Assembly: GCA_963799455.1 (NCBI GenBank)
Contig: CAWCXF010000007.1
Span: 434,001-498,000, forward strand
Direction: 5' to 3'
Length of the DNA stretch: 64,000 nucleotides
DNA from: CAWCXF01 sp963799455
GTDB taxonomy: Bacteria; Pseudomonadota; Alphaproteobacteria; Rhodobacterales; Rhodobacteraceae
Shown here: one piece after another, positions 44,870 through 54,371 of the stretch
How positions within the stretch are numbered: the first letter of the stretch is position 1
Layout: every line of letters begins with the position of its first letter
Position numbers and translations under genes: made by a program
Notes under the pieces: generated by a model
The model's input: the letters and a program-made list of their open reading frames with translations, nothing else
What the model was told of the DNA's origin: nothing
Databases searched by the model: none

Positions 44870-45203
44870 CGCGCCTCCCGCGTCTCTCGACGGCGAGCCG
44901 ACGCCGCCGCCCTCGAACACCACGGCCCGCGCGCCCGACCTCCCCGGTCACTCTCACGCCTCGCCCGCCGCTCGACCGGTTATCGGCCCGGTCGCCGACG
45001 CGCAACGCCACGCGCCCCGCCGGCGTCGGCATGGTCACGGGTCGCGCGCCCCCGCTCGGCGTCCGCCATGGCCTCGGCGCGATCGCGCCGGACCTCGAAG
45101 CCGGCATGGACCGGCACGGCCCGCAAGCGCCTCGACTTCGACCGAGACATCGCGCCCTGGTTGCGCCACACTGACGCTGATGCGCATCCCAGGAGGACGG
45201 CCG
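44870..45203. other. divergent intergenic region
   Basis: 334 bases between slyX and the aldo/keto reductase gene, transcribed away from each other. No gene seen; it must hold both promoters. Confidence 0.5.
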
Positions 45204-46211
45204 ATGACCGAGATGCCCACCCGGACGCTGGGGCGCGACGGCCCCGTCGTCTCGCGTCTGTGCCTCGGGACGATGATGTTCGGCGACCGCACGGACGAGG
45301 GCGAGGCCGCCGAGATGGTCGCGGCCTTCGCCGAGGCCGGCGGCAGCTTCATCGACACCGCCGACGTCTACGCGGACGGCGCCTCCGAGCGCATCGTCGG
45401 GCGCGCCCTGGCGCGCGACCGCGATCGCTGGACGCTGGCGACCAAGGCGGGCAACCCGATGCCCGGCCGCCCCGGCTCGGGCGGCCTCTCCGCGCCCTGG
45501 ATCGCGGAGGCGCTCGCGGCCAGCCTCGACCGGCTCGGGGTCGATCGCATCGACCTCTGCTACCTGCACAAGGACGACGAGGTGACGCCCTTCGAGGAGA
45601 CCGTCGCCGCCATCGGCCAGGCCATCGCCGAGGGACGGGTGCGCGCGTGGGGGCTGTCGAACTTCCGCGGCTGGAAGATCGCCGAGATGGTGCGGATCGC
45701 CGACCACCTGGGCGTGCCGCGCCCGATCGCGGCGCAGCCCTACTACCACGCGCTCTACCGGCTGGCGGAGATCGACTACCTGCCGGCCTGCGCGCATCTC
45801 GGCCTGGGCGTGGTGCCCTACTCGCCGCTCGCGCGCGGCGTGCTGACGGGCAAGTACGCGGGCGGGACGCCCGAGGGCTCGCGCGCCGCGCGCGGCGACG
45901 CGCGCATCATGGAGACCGAGATGCGGCCCGAGCTGCTCGCCGCCGCGGCCGAGTTCGACGCCCACGCCCGCGCGACGGGGCGGCGCACGGCCGACCTGGC
46001 GCTGGCATGGGTGCTGGCCAACGAGATCGTCACCTCCGTGCTGGTCGGGCCGCGCACGATGGAGCAGCTGCGGGGCTACCTCGACGCGCTCGCCACCTCC
46101 GTCACGGCCGAGGACGAGGCGCTGGTGGACCGGCTGGTGCCGTCGGGCGGCACGGCGGGCGCGGGCTACGCCGACCCGCGCTACCCCTACCGGGGCAGGG
46201 TGGTGGCGTGA
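45204..46211 (+). CDS. aldo/keto reductase
   Basis: 335 residues from ATG 45204 with AGGAGG 7 bases upstream. The (beta/alpha)8 AKR fold shows the catalytic tetrad regions FIDTADVYADGASERIVGRA (Asp and Tyr), LATKAGN (Lys) and LCYLHKDDE (His), then GLSNFRGWKIAEM and VLVGPRTMEQLRGYLDAL for NADP(H) binding. Reduces aldehydes or ketones in the cytosol; the substrate is unknown. The stop overlaps the GTG of the next gene, so the pair is cotranscribed. Confidence 0.93.
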   Translation: MTEMPTRTLGRDGPVVSRLCLGTMMFGDRTDEGEAAEMVAAFAEAGGSFIDTADVYADGASERIVGRALARDRDRWTLATKAGNPMPGRPGSGGLSAPWIAEALAASLDRLGVDRIDLCYLHKDDEVTPFEETVAAIGQAIAEGRVRAWGLSNFRGWKIAEMVRIADHLGVPRPIAAQPYYHALYRLAEIDYLPACAHLGLGVVPYSPLARGVLTGKYAGGTPEGSRAARGDARIMETEMRPELLAAAAEFDAHARATGRRTADLALAWVLANEIVTSVLVGPRTMEQLRGYLDALATSVTAEDEALVDRLVPSGGTAGAGYADPRYPYRGRVVA

Positions 46212-47026
46212 GCGGCGAGTGGGAGGCCTTCGCGCTGCGCTACGGCGAGCGGGCGGGGCGCATGCGCGCGGACTCGTTCATCTTCGACGACGACCACGCG
46301 AGCCCGCACCCGATCGACTACTACGTCTGGCTGCTGCGCTCGGGCGAGCGGACGATCGTCGTGGACACCGGCTACGACGCCGCCGAGGGCGAGCGGCGCG
46401 GGCGGCCCATCCGCCACGAGCCCGCCGAGCAGCTTCGGGCCTTCGGGGTGGACGCGCAGGCCGTCGAGACCGTGATCGTCACCCATCTGCACTACGACCA
46501 CGCGGGCTCGCTGCACCGCTTCCCCGCCGCCACGCTGCACCTCCAGGCGGCCGAGATGGCCTACGCCACCGGCCCCTGCATGTGCCACGACGCGCTGCGG
46601 ATGCCGTTCACCGCCGAGCATGTCTGCGAGATGGTGCGGAGGCTCTACCAGGGGCGCGTGGTGTTCCACGAGGGCTGCGCGGAGGTGGCGCCGGGCGTCA
46701 CGGTGCATCGGGTCGGCGGGCACTCGCGGGGCTTGCAGGCGGTGCGGGTGCGCACGCGGGCGGGCTGGCTGGTGCTGGCCTCGGACGCGTCGCACTACTA
46801 CGAGAACTGGATCCTCGCAAAGCCCTTCCCGATCGTGGTGGACGTCGAGGACATGCTGCGCGGCTTCGCCACCATCCGCGGGCTCGCGTCGAGCCGCGAG
46901 CTGGTGGTGCCCGGCCACGACCCGCTGGTGCGGCGCCTGTTCCCGGCGGTGGAGGGGATGGCGGATGCGTGGCGTCTCGACGCGGGGCCGGCGGGGCGGC
47001 TCGACGCCTCGGGGCAGCTCGTCTGA
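46208..47026 (+). CDS. MBL-fold hydrolase, N-acyl-homoserine-lactonase-like
   Basis: 272 residues starting GTG 46208, overlapping the reductase stop (GTGA). Di-metal MBL motifs: VIVTHLHYDHAGSLHRFPAA (HxHxDH), GGHSRGLQAVRV, and ASDASHYYENW. The HLHYDHAG motif with a Tyr-rich region is that of the AHL lactonase/AttM branch, but many members have other lactone or ester substrates. No signal peptide, so cytosolic. Coupling to an aldo/keto reductase suggests one degradation route in which a lactone is opened and a carbonyl reduced; this is an inference. Confidence 0.87.
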   Translation: MSGEWEAFALRYGERAGRMRADSFIFDDDHASPHPIDYYVWLLRSGERTIVVDTGYDAAEGERRGRPIRHEPAEQLRAFGVDAQAVETVIVTHLHYDHAGSLHRFPAATLHLQAAEMAYATGPCMCHDALRMPFTAEHVCEMVRRLYQGRVVFHEGCAEVAPGVTVHRVGGHSRGLQAVRVRTRAGWLVLASDASHYYENWILAKPFPIVVDVEDMLRGFATIRGLASSRELVVPGHDPLVRRLFPAVEGMADAWRLDAGPAGRLDASGQLV

Positions 47027-47109
47027 GGGCGGAGGCGCACGGGCCGAGGCGGGCGCTCGATGCGGCGCGGCCGACCCGCCCTCCGGGTCCGTCGGCGATC
47101 GGATCACCG

Positions 47110-47163
47110 AGCGGCACGGGGCGAGGCGGCACGGGGGCGAGGCGGCACGGGGCGAGGAGGTGA
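47110..47163. repeat. tandem repeat, CGGCACGGGGCGAGG x3
   Basis: A 15-16-bp unit repeats three times in the gap between convergent genes. Confidence 0.7.
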
Positions 47164-47248
47164 GACCGGGGCGCACGTCACGCGGATCGCGGCGCCGCTC
47201 CGCCGACCCGGCGTCCTCGGGCGCCTCGCCCGCGCGGCCGATGCCGCC

Positions 47249-48416
47249 TCACGCCGCCCACTCGCCCTCGAAGCCGCGCGGCACCAGCAGCACCGAGCGG
47301 TCGAGATCCGCCACGTCGCGCTTGCCGCACAGCGCCATGGTGATGTCGAGCTCGCGCTGGATGACCTCGAGCGCCGTCGTCACCCCGCGCTCGCCCATGG
47401 CGCCGAGCCCGTAGACCCAGGCGCGGCCGATGTAGGTGGCGTGCGCGCCCATCGCGAGCGCCTTGAGCACGTCCTGGCCCGAGCGGATCCCCGAGTTCGA
47501 GGTGGATCTCGGTGCGGCCCCCCACCGCGTCCACGATGGAGGGCAGCGCGCGGATCGAGCTGATCGCGCCGTCGAGCTGGCGCCCGCCATGGTTCGACAC
47601 CACGATCGCGTCGGCGCCGATCTCGGCGGCCTTCAGCGCGTCCTCGGCGTCGAGGATGCCCTTGAGGATCAGCTTGCCGCCCCACTGGTCCTTGATGCGG
47701 CGCACCTTGTCCCAGTCGAGCTTGGGGTCGAACTGCGAGGCGGTCCACTTCATCAGCGAGCCGGCGTCGGTCACGTCCTTCGCGTGGCCGACGATGTTGC
47801 CGAGGAATCGCCGCTTGGTGCGCAGCATCCCCATCCCCCAGCGCCACCTCATGGAGAGGTCGAGCAGCGTCGCGGGCGTGAGCTTGGGCGGCGTCGAGAG
47901 CCCGTTCTTCAGATCCTTGTGGCGCTGGCCGAGGATCTGGAGGTCGAGCGTCAGCACCAGCGCCGAGCAGCGCGCGTCCTTCGCGCGCTGGATGATGCGC
48001 GCCGTGAACTCCTCGTCGCGCATCACGTAGAGCTGGAACCAGAACGGCTCGCCCGTGGCCTCGGCCACGTCCTCGATCGAGCACACCGACATGGTCGAGA
48101 GCGTGAACGGCACCCCGAAGGCGAGGGCGGCGCGGGCCGCGTGCATCTCGCCGTCGGCGTGCTGCATCCCCGTCAGCCCCACAGGGGCCAGGGCCACCGG
48201 CATCGCCACCTCCTCGCCGACCATGCTCGAGCGGGTGGCGCGGCCCTCCATGTCCACGGCGACGCGCTGGCGCAGGCGGATCTGGTCGAAGTCGGAGGTG
48301 TTCTCGCGGAAGGTCTGCTCGGTCCAGGAGCCCGACTCGCAGTAGTCGTAGAACATCCGCGGCGCACGGCGCTTGAAGAGCCGCCGCAGGTCCTCGATCT
48401 CGGTGATGACGGGCAT
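47249..48416 (-). pseudogene. lldD: FMN-dependent alpha-hydroxy acid (L-lactate) dehydrogenase, single-base frameshift
   Basis: From ATG 48416 the frame is a normal LldD: FYDYCESGSWTEQTFRENTS, MPVALAPVGLTGMQHADGE, WFQLYVMRDEEF, SALVLTLDLQILGQRHKDLK and SNHGGRQLDGAISSIRALPS (catalytic His/Arg). At 47,496-47,497 an extra base moves it off frame after TEIHLE; the correct continuation SGIRSGQDVLKALAMGAHAT, then GRAWVYGLGAMGERGV and a stop at 47249, is in the next frame. Without the extra base it would be 388 residues, the family norm. The enzyme oxidises L-lactate to pyruvate at the membrane. A recent inactivation or a sequencing error are equally possible. Confidence 0.85.
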
Positions 48417-48631
48417 GTCGGGCCTCCCCCCTGCCTCACGTCATAGCGGCCCGCGAGGCCCCGAGGCAATCGCCCTGGGCCTGCCGCCCCCGGACGGGGC
48501 GCCGCGCCGCGCCGGTCCGCGAGCGACATGCCGGCTGTCGCGTCCGGGCTTGCGGACGATTCGCCGCAGGCGGAGTCTGCGTGCGACGGGGCGGCCTCGC
48601 GGGGCCGTCGGGGCGCGAGAGAGGGGACGCC

Positions 48632-49615
48632 ATGCTGACGGTCGCCGCCACGCAGATGGCCTGCGGGCCCGACATCGAGGAGAACCTCGATCGCGCCGAG
48701 CGCCTGGTGCGCCGGGCGGCCGCGCGCGGCGCGCAGGTGGTGCTGCCGCAGGAGATGTTCTCGCGTCGCTTCTTCGCCTTCATGGACTGGAAGCCGGACC
48801 ACTTCGCCCTCGCCGAAGGCTTCGACGGGCCGACCGTGAGCCACATGCGCCGCGTCGCGCGCGACCTCGGCGTGGTGATCCCGGTCAACTTCTTCGAGCG
48901 CGCCAACAACGCCTACTTCAACACCGTGGCGATGGTGGACGCCGACGGCTCCGTGCTCGGCCACTACCGCAAGACCCACATCCCCGGCGGGCCGCCGGGC
49001 TGCTTCGAGAAGATCTACCTCTCCTACGGCGACACGGGGTTCCGCGCCTTCGACACCGCCTGGGGCCGGATCGGCTGCGCCGTCTGCTGGGACCAGTGGT
49101 TCCCCGAGAGCGCGCGGATCATGGCGCTCCAGGGCGCCGACGTGCTCTTCTACCCCACCGGCATCGGCTCGGACTGCCACGACCACTGGGAGGTGGTGAT
49201 GCGCGGGCACGCGGGCGCCAACCTCACGCCGCTCGTCTGCTCCAACCGCATCGGACACGAGAAGGGCGACCTCGGCGAGACCACCTTCTGGGGCCGCTCC
49301 TTCATCGCCGGGCCCACCGGCGAGGTCGTCGCCAAGGCCGACGCCGCGTCCGAGGCGGTGCTGACGGCCGCGTTCGACGTCGAGGCGATCCGCGAGGCGC
49401 GCGCCGACTGGGGCGTGTTCCGCGACCGCCGGCCCGACGCCTACGGGCCGCTGCTCACGCTCGACGGCGAGACGCCGGGGCTCGGCAGCGGTCTCGCGCT
49501 GCCGCGCGCCGCGCCCCGCCGCCTGGAGACGCCGAGCGACCTGTCGCGCCCGGCCGAAGGCGTGCGGCCCTGCGACGGTCGCAGCCCGGCGGTGGAGGGC
49601 GGGGCCGCCGTCTAG
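48632..49615 (+). CDS. carbon-nitrogen hydrolase, N-carbamoylputrescine amidase-like
   Basis: 327 residues from ATG 48632. Nitrilase-superfamily triad: Glu in VVLPQEMFSRRFF, Lys in YRKTHIPGGPPGCFEKIYLS, Cys in GCAVCWDQWFPESARIMALQ. The residues around Cys (CWDQWFPE) are those of AguB-type N-carbamoylputrescine amidases and beta-ureidopropionases. It would release putrescine, CO2 and ammonia, the last step of arginine-decarboxylase polyamine synthesis. An unconserved about 35-residue Pro/Arg-rich C-terminal tail follows the domain. No polyamine genes are adjacent. Confidence 0.88.
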   Translation: MLTVAATQMACGPDIEENLDRAERLVRRAAARGAQVVLPQEMFSRRFFAFMDWKPDHFALAEGFDGPTVSHMRRVARDLGVVIPVNFFERANNAYFNTVAMVDADGSVLGHYRKTHIPGGPPGCFEKIYLSYGDTGFRAFDTAWGRIGCAVCWDQWFPESARIMALQGADVLFYPTGIGSDCHDHWEVVMRGHAGANLTPLVCSNRIGHEKGDLGETTFWGRSFIAGPTGEVVAKADAASEAVLTAAFDVEAIREARADWGVFRDRRPDAYGPLLTLDGETPGLGSGLALPRAAPRRLETPSDLSRPAEGVRPCDGRSPAVEGGAAV

Positions 49616-49791
49616 GCCCCCTCGAGGCGCTCGGAGGAGGGCGGAGGAGGGCGGAGCCGCGGGCGCCGTCATTCGGACCCGGAGGGAACGCTGGCGCGCG
49701 GGCGTCGAGCGGGCCTCTCCGAGAAGGGCGCGAGGAGGGGGACGGAGCCCGAGCGGTCCGGCGCCGGAGACGGGCCCCCCGGGCAGTTCCG

Positions 49792-50595
49792 TCAGGGCGC
49801 GATCCGCGCTCCATGCGCCCCCTCGGCCAGCCGCGCGACGTAGGCCAGCACCTCGTCCACCGATCGCCCGGCCTCGATCTCGGCCACGATCGCCGAGCCC
49901 ACCACGCAGCCGTCGGCGACGGCCGCGATGGCGCGCGCGGCCTCGGGCGTGCGGATGCCGAAGCCCACCAGCACCGGCAGCCCGGCCGCGGCCTTGATGC
50001 GCGCGACCTCCGGAGCGACGGCCTGAGGCGTCGGCGCCGCGGCCCCCGTGATCCCCGCGATCGAGACGTAGTAGACGAAGCCCGAGGCGTTGCGCAGCAC
50101 GGTGGGCAGGCGCCGGTCGTCCGTCGTGGGCGTCGCCAGCCGGATGAAGTCGAGCCCCGCCGCGCGCGCGGGCAGGCACAGCTCCTCGTCCTCCTCGGGC
50201 GGCAGGTCCACCACGATCAGGCCGTCCACGCCGGCCTCGACCGCCTCGTGGACGAATCGCTCGACGCCGCGCGAGGCGATCGGGTTGCAGTAGCCCATCA
50301 GCACCAGGGGGGTCTCGTCGTCCGCCTCGCGGAAGCGGCGCGCCATCTCCAGCACGCGCGGGAGCGTCATCCCCCCGGCGAGCGCCCTCTGGCCCGCGCG
50401 CTGGATCGTCGGGCCGTCGGCCATCGGGTCGGTGAAGGGCACGCCGAGCTCGATCAGATCGGCGCCTGCCCCCGGCAGCCCGCGCAGGATCGCCGAGGAG
50501 GTGCCGAAGTCCGGGTCGCCCGCCATGACGTAGGGAACGAAGGCGCGCCGTCCCTCGCGCGCGAGCGTCCCCAGGCGCGTCCCGATCCGGCTCAT
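49792..50595 (-). CDS. trpA: tryptophan synthase alpha chain
   Basis: 267 residues. The TIM-barrel active-site residues are visible: Glu in [20 protein letters not shown] with the following Asp in [14 protein letters not shown]. Further landmarks are [20 protein letters not shown] and [27 protein letters not shown] (phosphate loops). Cleaves indole-3-glycerol phosphate to indole, passed to TrpB. AAGGAGG lies upstream of the ATG. trpB and other trp genes are not adjacent; in Rhodobacterales trpA is often separate or near ychF, as here. Confidence 0.97.
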   Translation of the reverse strand: MSRIGTRLGTLAREGRRAFVPYVMAGDPDFGTSSAILRGLPGAGADLIELGVPFTDPMADGPTIQRAGQRALAGGMTLPRVLEMARRFREADDETPLVLMGYCNPIASRGVERFVHEAVEAGVDGLIVVDLPPEEDEELCLPARAAGLDFIRLATPTTDDRRLPTVLRNASGFVYYVSIAGITGAAAPTPQAVAPEVARIKAAAGLPVLVGFGIRTPEAARAIAAVADGCVVGSAIVAEIEAGRSVDEVLAYVARLAEGAHGARIAP

Positions 50596-50678
50596 GGCGT
50601 CCTCCTTGGCCCAGCGCGCCCCTGTTGGGCCAGGCGGGGGGGATGTTCAATGGCCGGATCCGCTCCTATCTTGGCGCC

Positions 50679-50882
50679 ATGAACTACGTCCTCGCCCTCT
50701 TCCTGCCGCCGCTGTCGATCTTCCTGATCGGCCGCCCGATCCTCGCCGTCGTCGTGTTCCTGATCTGGATCCCGGCGATCGTCTTCAGCGGCGGGCTCAC
50801 GCATCCGATGTTCATCGCGCTGGCCTGGATCCTGATCTACCAGGCCCATGCCGACCGCCGCGACAGGCTCGACCGGTCCTGA
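50679..50882 (+). CDS. small Pmp3/YqaE-like membrane protein
   Basis: 67 residues from ATG 50679 (MNYVLALFLPPLSIFLIGRP), too small to stand out but well formed. Two hydrophobic helices, residues about 3-20 and 22-40 plus a weaker third, end in a charged tail (ADRRDRLDRS). The LFLPPLSIFLIGRPI start matches the YqaE/Pmp3 family, although the canonical GCG core is replaced. Pmp3 proteins affect membrane potential and cation tolerance. An upstream in-frame start at 50625 is less likely. Confidence 0.65.
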   Translation: MNYVLALFLPPLSIFLIGRPILAVVVFLIWIPAIVFSGGLTHPMFIALAWILIYQAHADRRDRLDRS

Positions 50883-50947
50883 GCGCGCCTTGACCCGGCC
50901 GGCCGGGCCGCCCCATACCGCGCCCGCGTCGCGCGAGGGGTGAGGGC

Positions 50948-52045
50948 ATGGGTTTCCGCATGGGCATCGTGGGCTTGCCGAACGTCGGCAAGTCCACGCT
51001 CTTCAACGCGCTGACGCGCACCGCGGCCGCGCAGGCCGCCAACTTCCCCTTCTGCACCATCGAGCCCAACGTGGGCGAGGTCGCGGTCCCCGACGCGCGG
51101 CTCGACCGGCTGGCGGCCATCGCCCGCTCGCGCCAGGTCGTGCCCACCCGCATCACCTTCGTGGACATCGCCGGGCTCGTCCGCGGCGCGTCCAAGGGCG
51201 AGGGGCTCGGCAACCAGTTCCTCGCCAACATCCGCGAGGTCGATGCGGTGGCCCACGTCCTGCGCTGCTTCGAGGACGGGGACGTCGCCCATGTCGAGGG
51301 CCGCGTGGACCCCGTGGCCGACGCCGAGACCGTCGAGACCGAGCTGATGCTGGCCGATCTGGAGGGCGTCGAGCGCCGCCTCCTGGGATTGAGCCGCAAG
51401 GTGAGGGGCGGCGACAAGGAGGCGCTCCGGCAGGAGCGGCTGTTGCAGGCCGCCCAGGCCGCGCTGGGGGAGGGCCGCCCGGCCCGGACCGTCGAGGTCG
51501 CGGGCGACGACGAGCGCGCCTGGCGCGGCTTGCAGCTCCTGACCTCGAAGCCCGTGCTCTACGTCTGCAACGTCGGCGAGGAGGAGGCGGGGACGGGCAA
51601 CGACCTCTCTCGCCCCGTCGAGGCCATGGCCGAGGCGCAGGGCGCCGCGAGCGTCGTCATCTCGGCGCGCATCGAGGAGGAGATCGCCCAGCTCGCCCCC
51701 GAGGAGCAGGCCGAGTTCCTCGCCGGGATGGGGCTGGAGGAGCCGGGGCTCGACCGGCTGATCCGCGCGGCCTACGCGCTTTTGGGCCTGACGACCTACT
51801 TCACGGTCGGCCCCAAGGAGGCGCGCGCCTGGACGATCCCGGCGGGCACGCGCGCGCCGCAGGCCGCGGGGGTCATCCACGGCGATTTCGAGCGCGGCTT
51901 CATCCGCGCCGAGACCGTCGCCTACGACGACTTCGTGGCGCTCTCGGGCGAGCAGGGCGCCAGGGACGCGGGCAAGATGCGCGTCGAGGGCAAGGCCTAC
52001 GAGGTCCGCGACGGCGACGTGCTGCACTTCCTGTTCAACGCCTGA
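50948..52045 (+). CDS. ychF: redox-regulated ATPase YchF
   Basis: 365 residues, family-typical length. G1 motif VGLPNVGKSTLFNAL near residue 10, G3-like DIAGLVRGASKGEGLGNQFL, N-x-x-E-type base motif in YVCNVGEEEAG (YchF/OLA1 proteins prefer ATP), a coiled-coil middle part, and a TGS domain at the C-terminus (GTRAPQAAGVIHGDFERGFI ... DGDVLHFLFNA). Binds ribosomes and is linked to oxidative-stress responses. The start ATG follows GAGGGGTGAGGGC. In the same direction as the Pmp3-like gene, with a 65-bp gap. Confidence 0.96.
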   Translation: MGFRMGIVGLPNVGKSTLFNALTRTAAAQAANFPFCTIEPNVGEVAVPDARLDRLAAIARSRQVVPTRITFVDIAGLVRGASKGEGLGNQFLANIREVDAVAHVLRCFEDGDVAHVEGRVDPVADAETVETELMLADLEGVERRLLGLSRKVRGGDKEALRQERLLQAAQAALGEGRPARTVEVAGDDERAWRGLQLLTSKPVLYVCNVGEEEAGTGNDLSRPVEAMAEAQGAASVVISARIEEEIAQLAPEEQAEFLAGMGLEEPGLDRLIRAAYALLGLTTYFTVGPKEARAWTIPAGTRAPQAAGVIHGDFERGFIRAETVAYDDFVALSGEQGARDAGKMRVEGKAYEVRDGDVLHFLFNA

Positions 52046-53108
52046 GGGCGGGGACTCCCGCCACGGTCCGCGCATCGGCGGTGGCCGGCCTTCGTCGCCG
52101 GGGCGTGCCGGGGGGCCGGACGTGGAGCGACGGCCCGGCCCTCGCAGCGTCCATCCGCCCGGGCGAGCGGGCCGCCCCCCTCCGCGCCTCCGAGAAGCCA
52201 GGGGCGCCGCTCCGCGTCGCGCCGGGTCGGCCGCGTCGATGGACGATGGCCGGTCCACCGAAAGCACATCCGAAGACGTGCGAGTCGCCGAAGCACATGA
52301 GCTCCATCGCGCGATGGCCCAGGCCTCGGGCTTTCCCGGCGCATGGCAAAAGCAGGCGAAAGTCGGAGAACGGCTGCATCCGCTTCACGAGCGGGCCACC
52401 GGAAAGCCTCGCACGACTCCTTTGCCGATCGACCGTGGCCGGCAATCGGGCGCGAGCAAGGAAAGTGACGGCCGTTGTGCTCGCCGTCTCGCATGCCGTC
52501 CGACGCGAGGCCGGGAGGGCTCGTGGAAGCCGCTTCACGTCGAATCCGCACGAACGCCGCGTTGGGAATCCCCGTGGACCTCCGCTCGGAAGTCGCGCGC
52601 CCATCGGCCCCCTTCGTGGTGGCCCCCGCCTCCGAGGTGCGCCGACGCAAACCCCCTCGATTCCCCCCAAGTCGCCCCTCCGGGAGAGTGTCCGGAGCTT
52701 CGCCGTGCCCCCGACGCTGCGCATTCTGACGACGCCGACGGCGGGCTCCTCGTCACCCGCTCGCAGACCGACCTCGCCGCCCGCGTCCGCCCGGGGGGTC
52801 CGCCCGGGGGGTCGGCGAACCCGTCGCCGAGGCGCAACGCGGTGGATCCCGTGATCGGGCCGCCTTCCGCTCGCAGGGCCGGCTCCTGCGGCCTTCGCCC
52901 GCTCACCTGCGCCCGCGCCCGGGCGGCCGCCGGCCGCCCGTCGCGCAGATGTCGCCCAGCCCGAGCGCGTCCTGCGCCGGTCCTGCGCCGGTCCTGCGCC
53001 GGTCCTGCGCCGCAACGCCGCGGGGCCGGGCGGGGGTGCCTTGGGCTCGCCCGAAGGGGCCAGCCCGCCGGGCGCGCCATGCCGGGACCGCGGCCCGGCG
53101 GGCGGACC
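52046..53108. other. gene-free stretch of about 1.06 kb
   Basis: No frame has protein character. It contains tandem GTCCTGCGCCG units at about 52,970-53,010 and CGCCCGGGGGGTC twice near 52,790-52,815. The section 52,250-52,500 has slightly lower GC than its surroundings but no gene that I recognise. Confidence 0.5.
52970..53010. repeat. tandem repeat, GTCCTGCGCCG x3-4
   Basis: An 11-bp unit repeated perfectly in non-coding DNA just downstream of the peptidase gene. Confidence 0.75.
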
Positions 53109-54371
53109 TCAGAAGATCAGGGCGTCGCTCGCCACCATGTCCCGCAGCGACAGATCGTCCACGCCGGTCAGGATCGCCGCCTGCTCGAACGCGCCGTCGC
53201 GCTCGACGAGCACCCTCGTGTGGGTCGCGCCGCTCCAGGAGGCCTCGACCAGCTTGACGTGATCCTCGATGCGCTCGCCGCGGCCGAGATCGACCAGGGC
53301 GGAGATGTCGAGGATGTCGCCGTCGTCGAAATCGCGCACGATGTGCTCGCGGCCCGCGAACGCCTCGAAGACGAACGCGTCGTCTCCCCCGTTGCCGATC
53401 ATGATCGCGCGCTCGGAGCCGGCCCGGAACGCCTCGTCCTTCGCCGTCCCGCGGGTGTATCCGGCGGCGTCGATCCGGTCGCGGTCGGGCTCGGCGGGCG
53501 CGGGGTCGGCCCGGACGGGCTCCGCGCGATCGAGCGCCTCGACCGCGCCCGCACCCTTGTCCGCCCCCCTGGCGATCGCGATTCCCCGCTCCAGGTCGAT
53601 CTGTCCGCCCATCTCCGCGTAAAGCCCGTTCTTGCGGATGGTGGGGTGATCGCGGCTGGTCGAGGCGGCGACGATGTCCACGATCTCGGCGGCGCTGCGG
53701 GAGGGATCGACGCTCCAGATCGCGCCGACCTTGCCCGCGACGTTGGAGATCGCGTGGCTCTCGGAGGTGTTCTTGATCGAGCTGCCGACCTCGAGCAGAT
53801 CGACGTTGACGTTGCCCTTGACGATGGCGTCCGAGATCAGCGCGACCTCGAGCACGTTGTCGAACGAGGTGCGCCCGTCCTCGCCGGCGTCGGGGTTCGC
53901 GCCGCGCGCCCCGTCGCGGTCCACCGTCACGGCGATCGCGTCGAAGGGCGCGAGCATCCGCGAGACGTAGGATTTCTGCTCGTAGGAGAGGTTGTGGCTC
54001 AGGCTGATGACCGATGCGCCGGCCTGCGCGGCCTTGAGGATGTTGGCGTAGTACTGCCCTTCGCCCATCGACACCGGCATGATCGAGATCGGCAGCTGGC
54101 GGCCCATCATCGCCTCGGCCGCGTCGATCTGCCTCGAGACGTTGGTGACCATCCCCATGCCGTGGGGGCTGGTGCTGGGCTGGTAGTAGCGGTTCGAGGC
54201 GGGCCCCGTCGAGGGGCCGGTCACGTCGTCCACGAAGCCGTTGCGATCGTCGTCGCGCCCGTTGCCGGCGATCTCGGCGCGGTTGCGATAGAGGTTCTCC
54301 CTGACGGAGGCCCGCAGCCTGTCGTAATCGACGCCCGTATCGACTACGGCGACGATGATCTTGTCTTTCAC
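53109..54371 (-). CDS. subtilase (S8-like) with atypical active-site surroundings and type I secretion-like C-terminus
   Basis: 420 residues from GTG 54371 (GAGG 5 bases upstream). The N-terminus has no signal peptide and goes straight into IIVAVVDTGVDYDRL, the Asp motif of subtilases, then GNGRDDDRNGFVDDVTG, typical of S8 proteins. The His motif is TSPHGMGMVTNV rather than GHGTHVAG, and the Ser region reads TSESHAISNVAGKVGAIWSV rather than GTSMAAPHVAG, so Ser is kept but its neighbours are changed. After a Pro/Ala/Asp linker near residue 290 comes a RTX/serralysin-like end: AIMIGNGGDDAFVFEAFAGR, EHIVRDFDDGDILDISALVD and a C-terminal SDALIF. This suggests export by a type I system; no such exporter is adjacent. 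Confidence 0.75.
   Translation of the reverse strand: MKDKIIVAVVDTGVDYDRLRASVRENLYRNRAEIAGNGRDDDRNGFVDDVTGPSTGPASNRYYQPSTSPHGMGMVTNVSRQIDAAEAMMGRQLPISIMPVSMGEGQYYANILKAAQAGASVISLSHNLSYEQKSYVSRMLAPFDAIAVTVDRDGARGANPDAGEDGRTSFDNVLEVALISDAIVKGNVNVDLLEVGSSIKNTSESHAISNVAGKVGAIWSVDPSRSAAEIVDIVAASTSRDHPTIRKNGLYAEMGGQIDLERGIAIARGADKGAGAVEALDRAEPVRADPAPAEPDRDRIDAAGYTRGTAKDEAFRAGSERAIMIGNGGDDAFVFEAFAGREHIVRDFDDGDILDISALVDLGRGERIEDHVKLVEASWSGATHTRVLVERDGAFEQAAILTGVDDLSLRDMVASDALIF

Noticed and set aside
53109..54371. Reading the subtilase-like gene as part of a bacteriocin or contact-dependent toxin cluster
   Set aside because: No maturation, immunity or export gene lies beside it; neighbours are ychF and a DUF6476-like gene.
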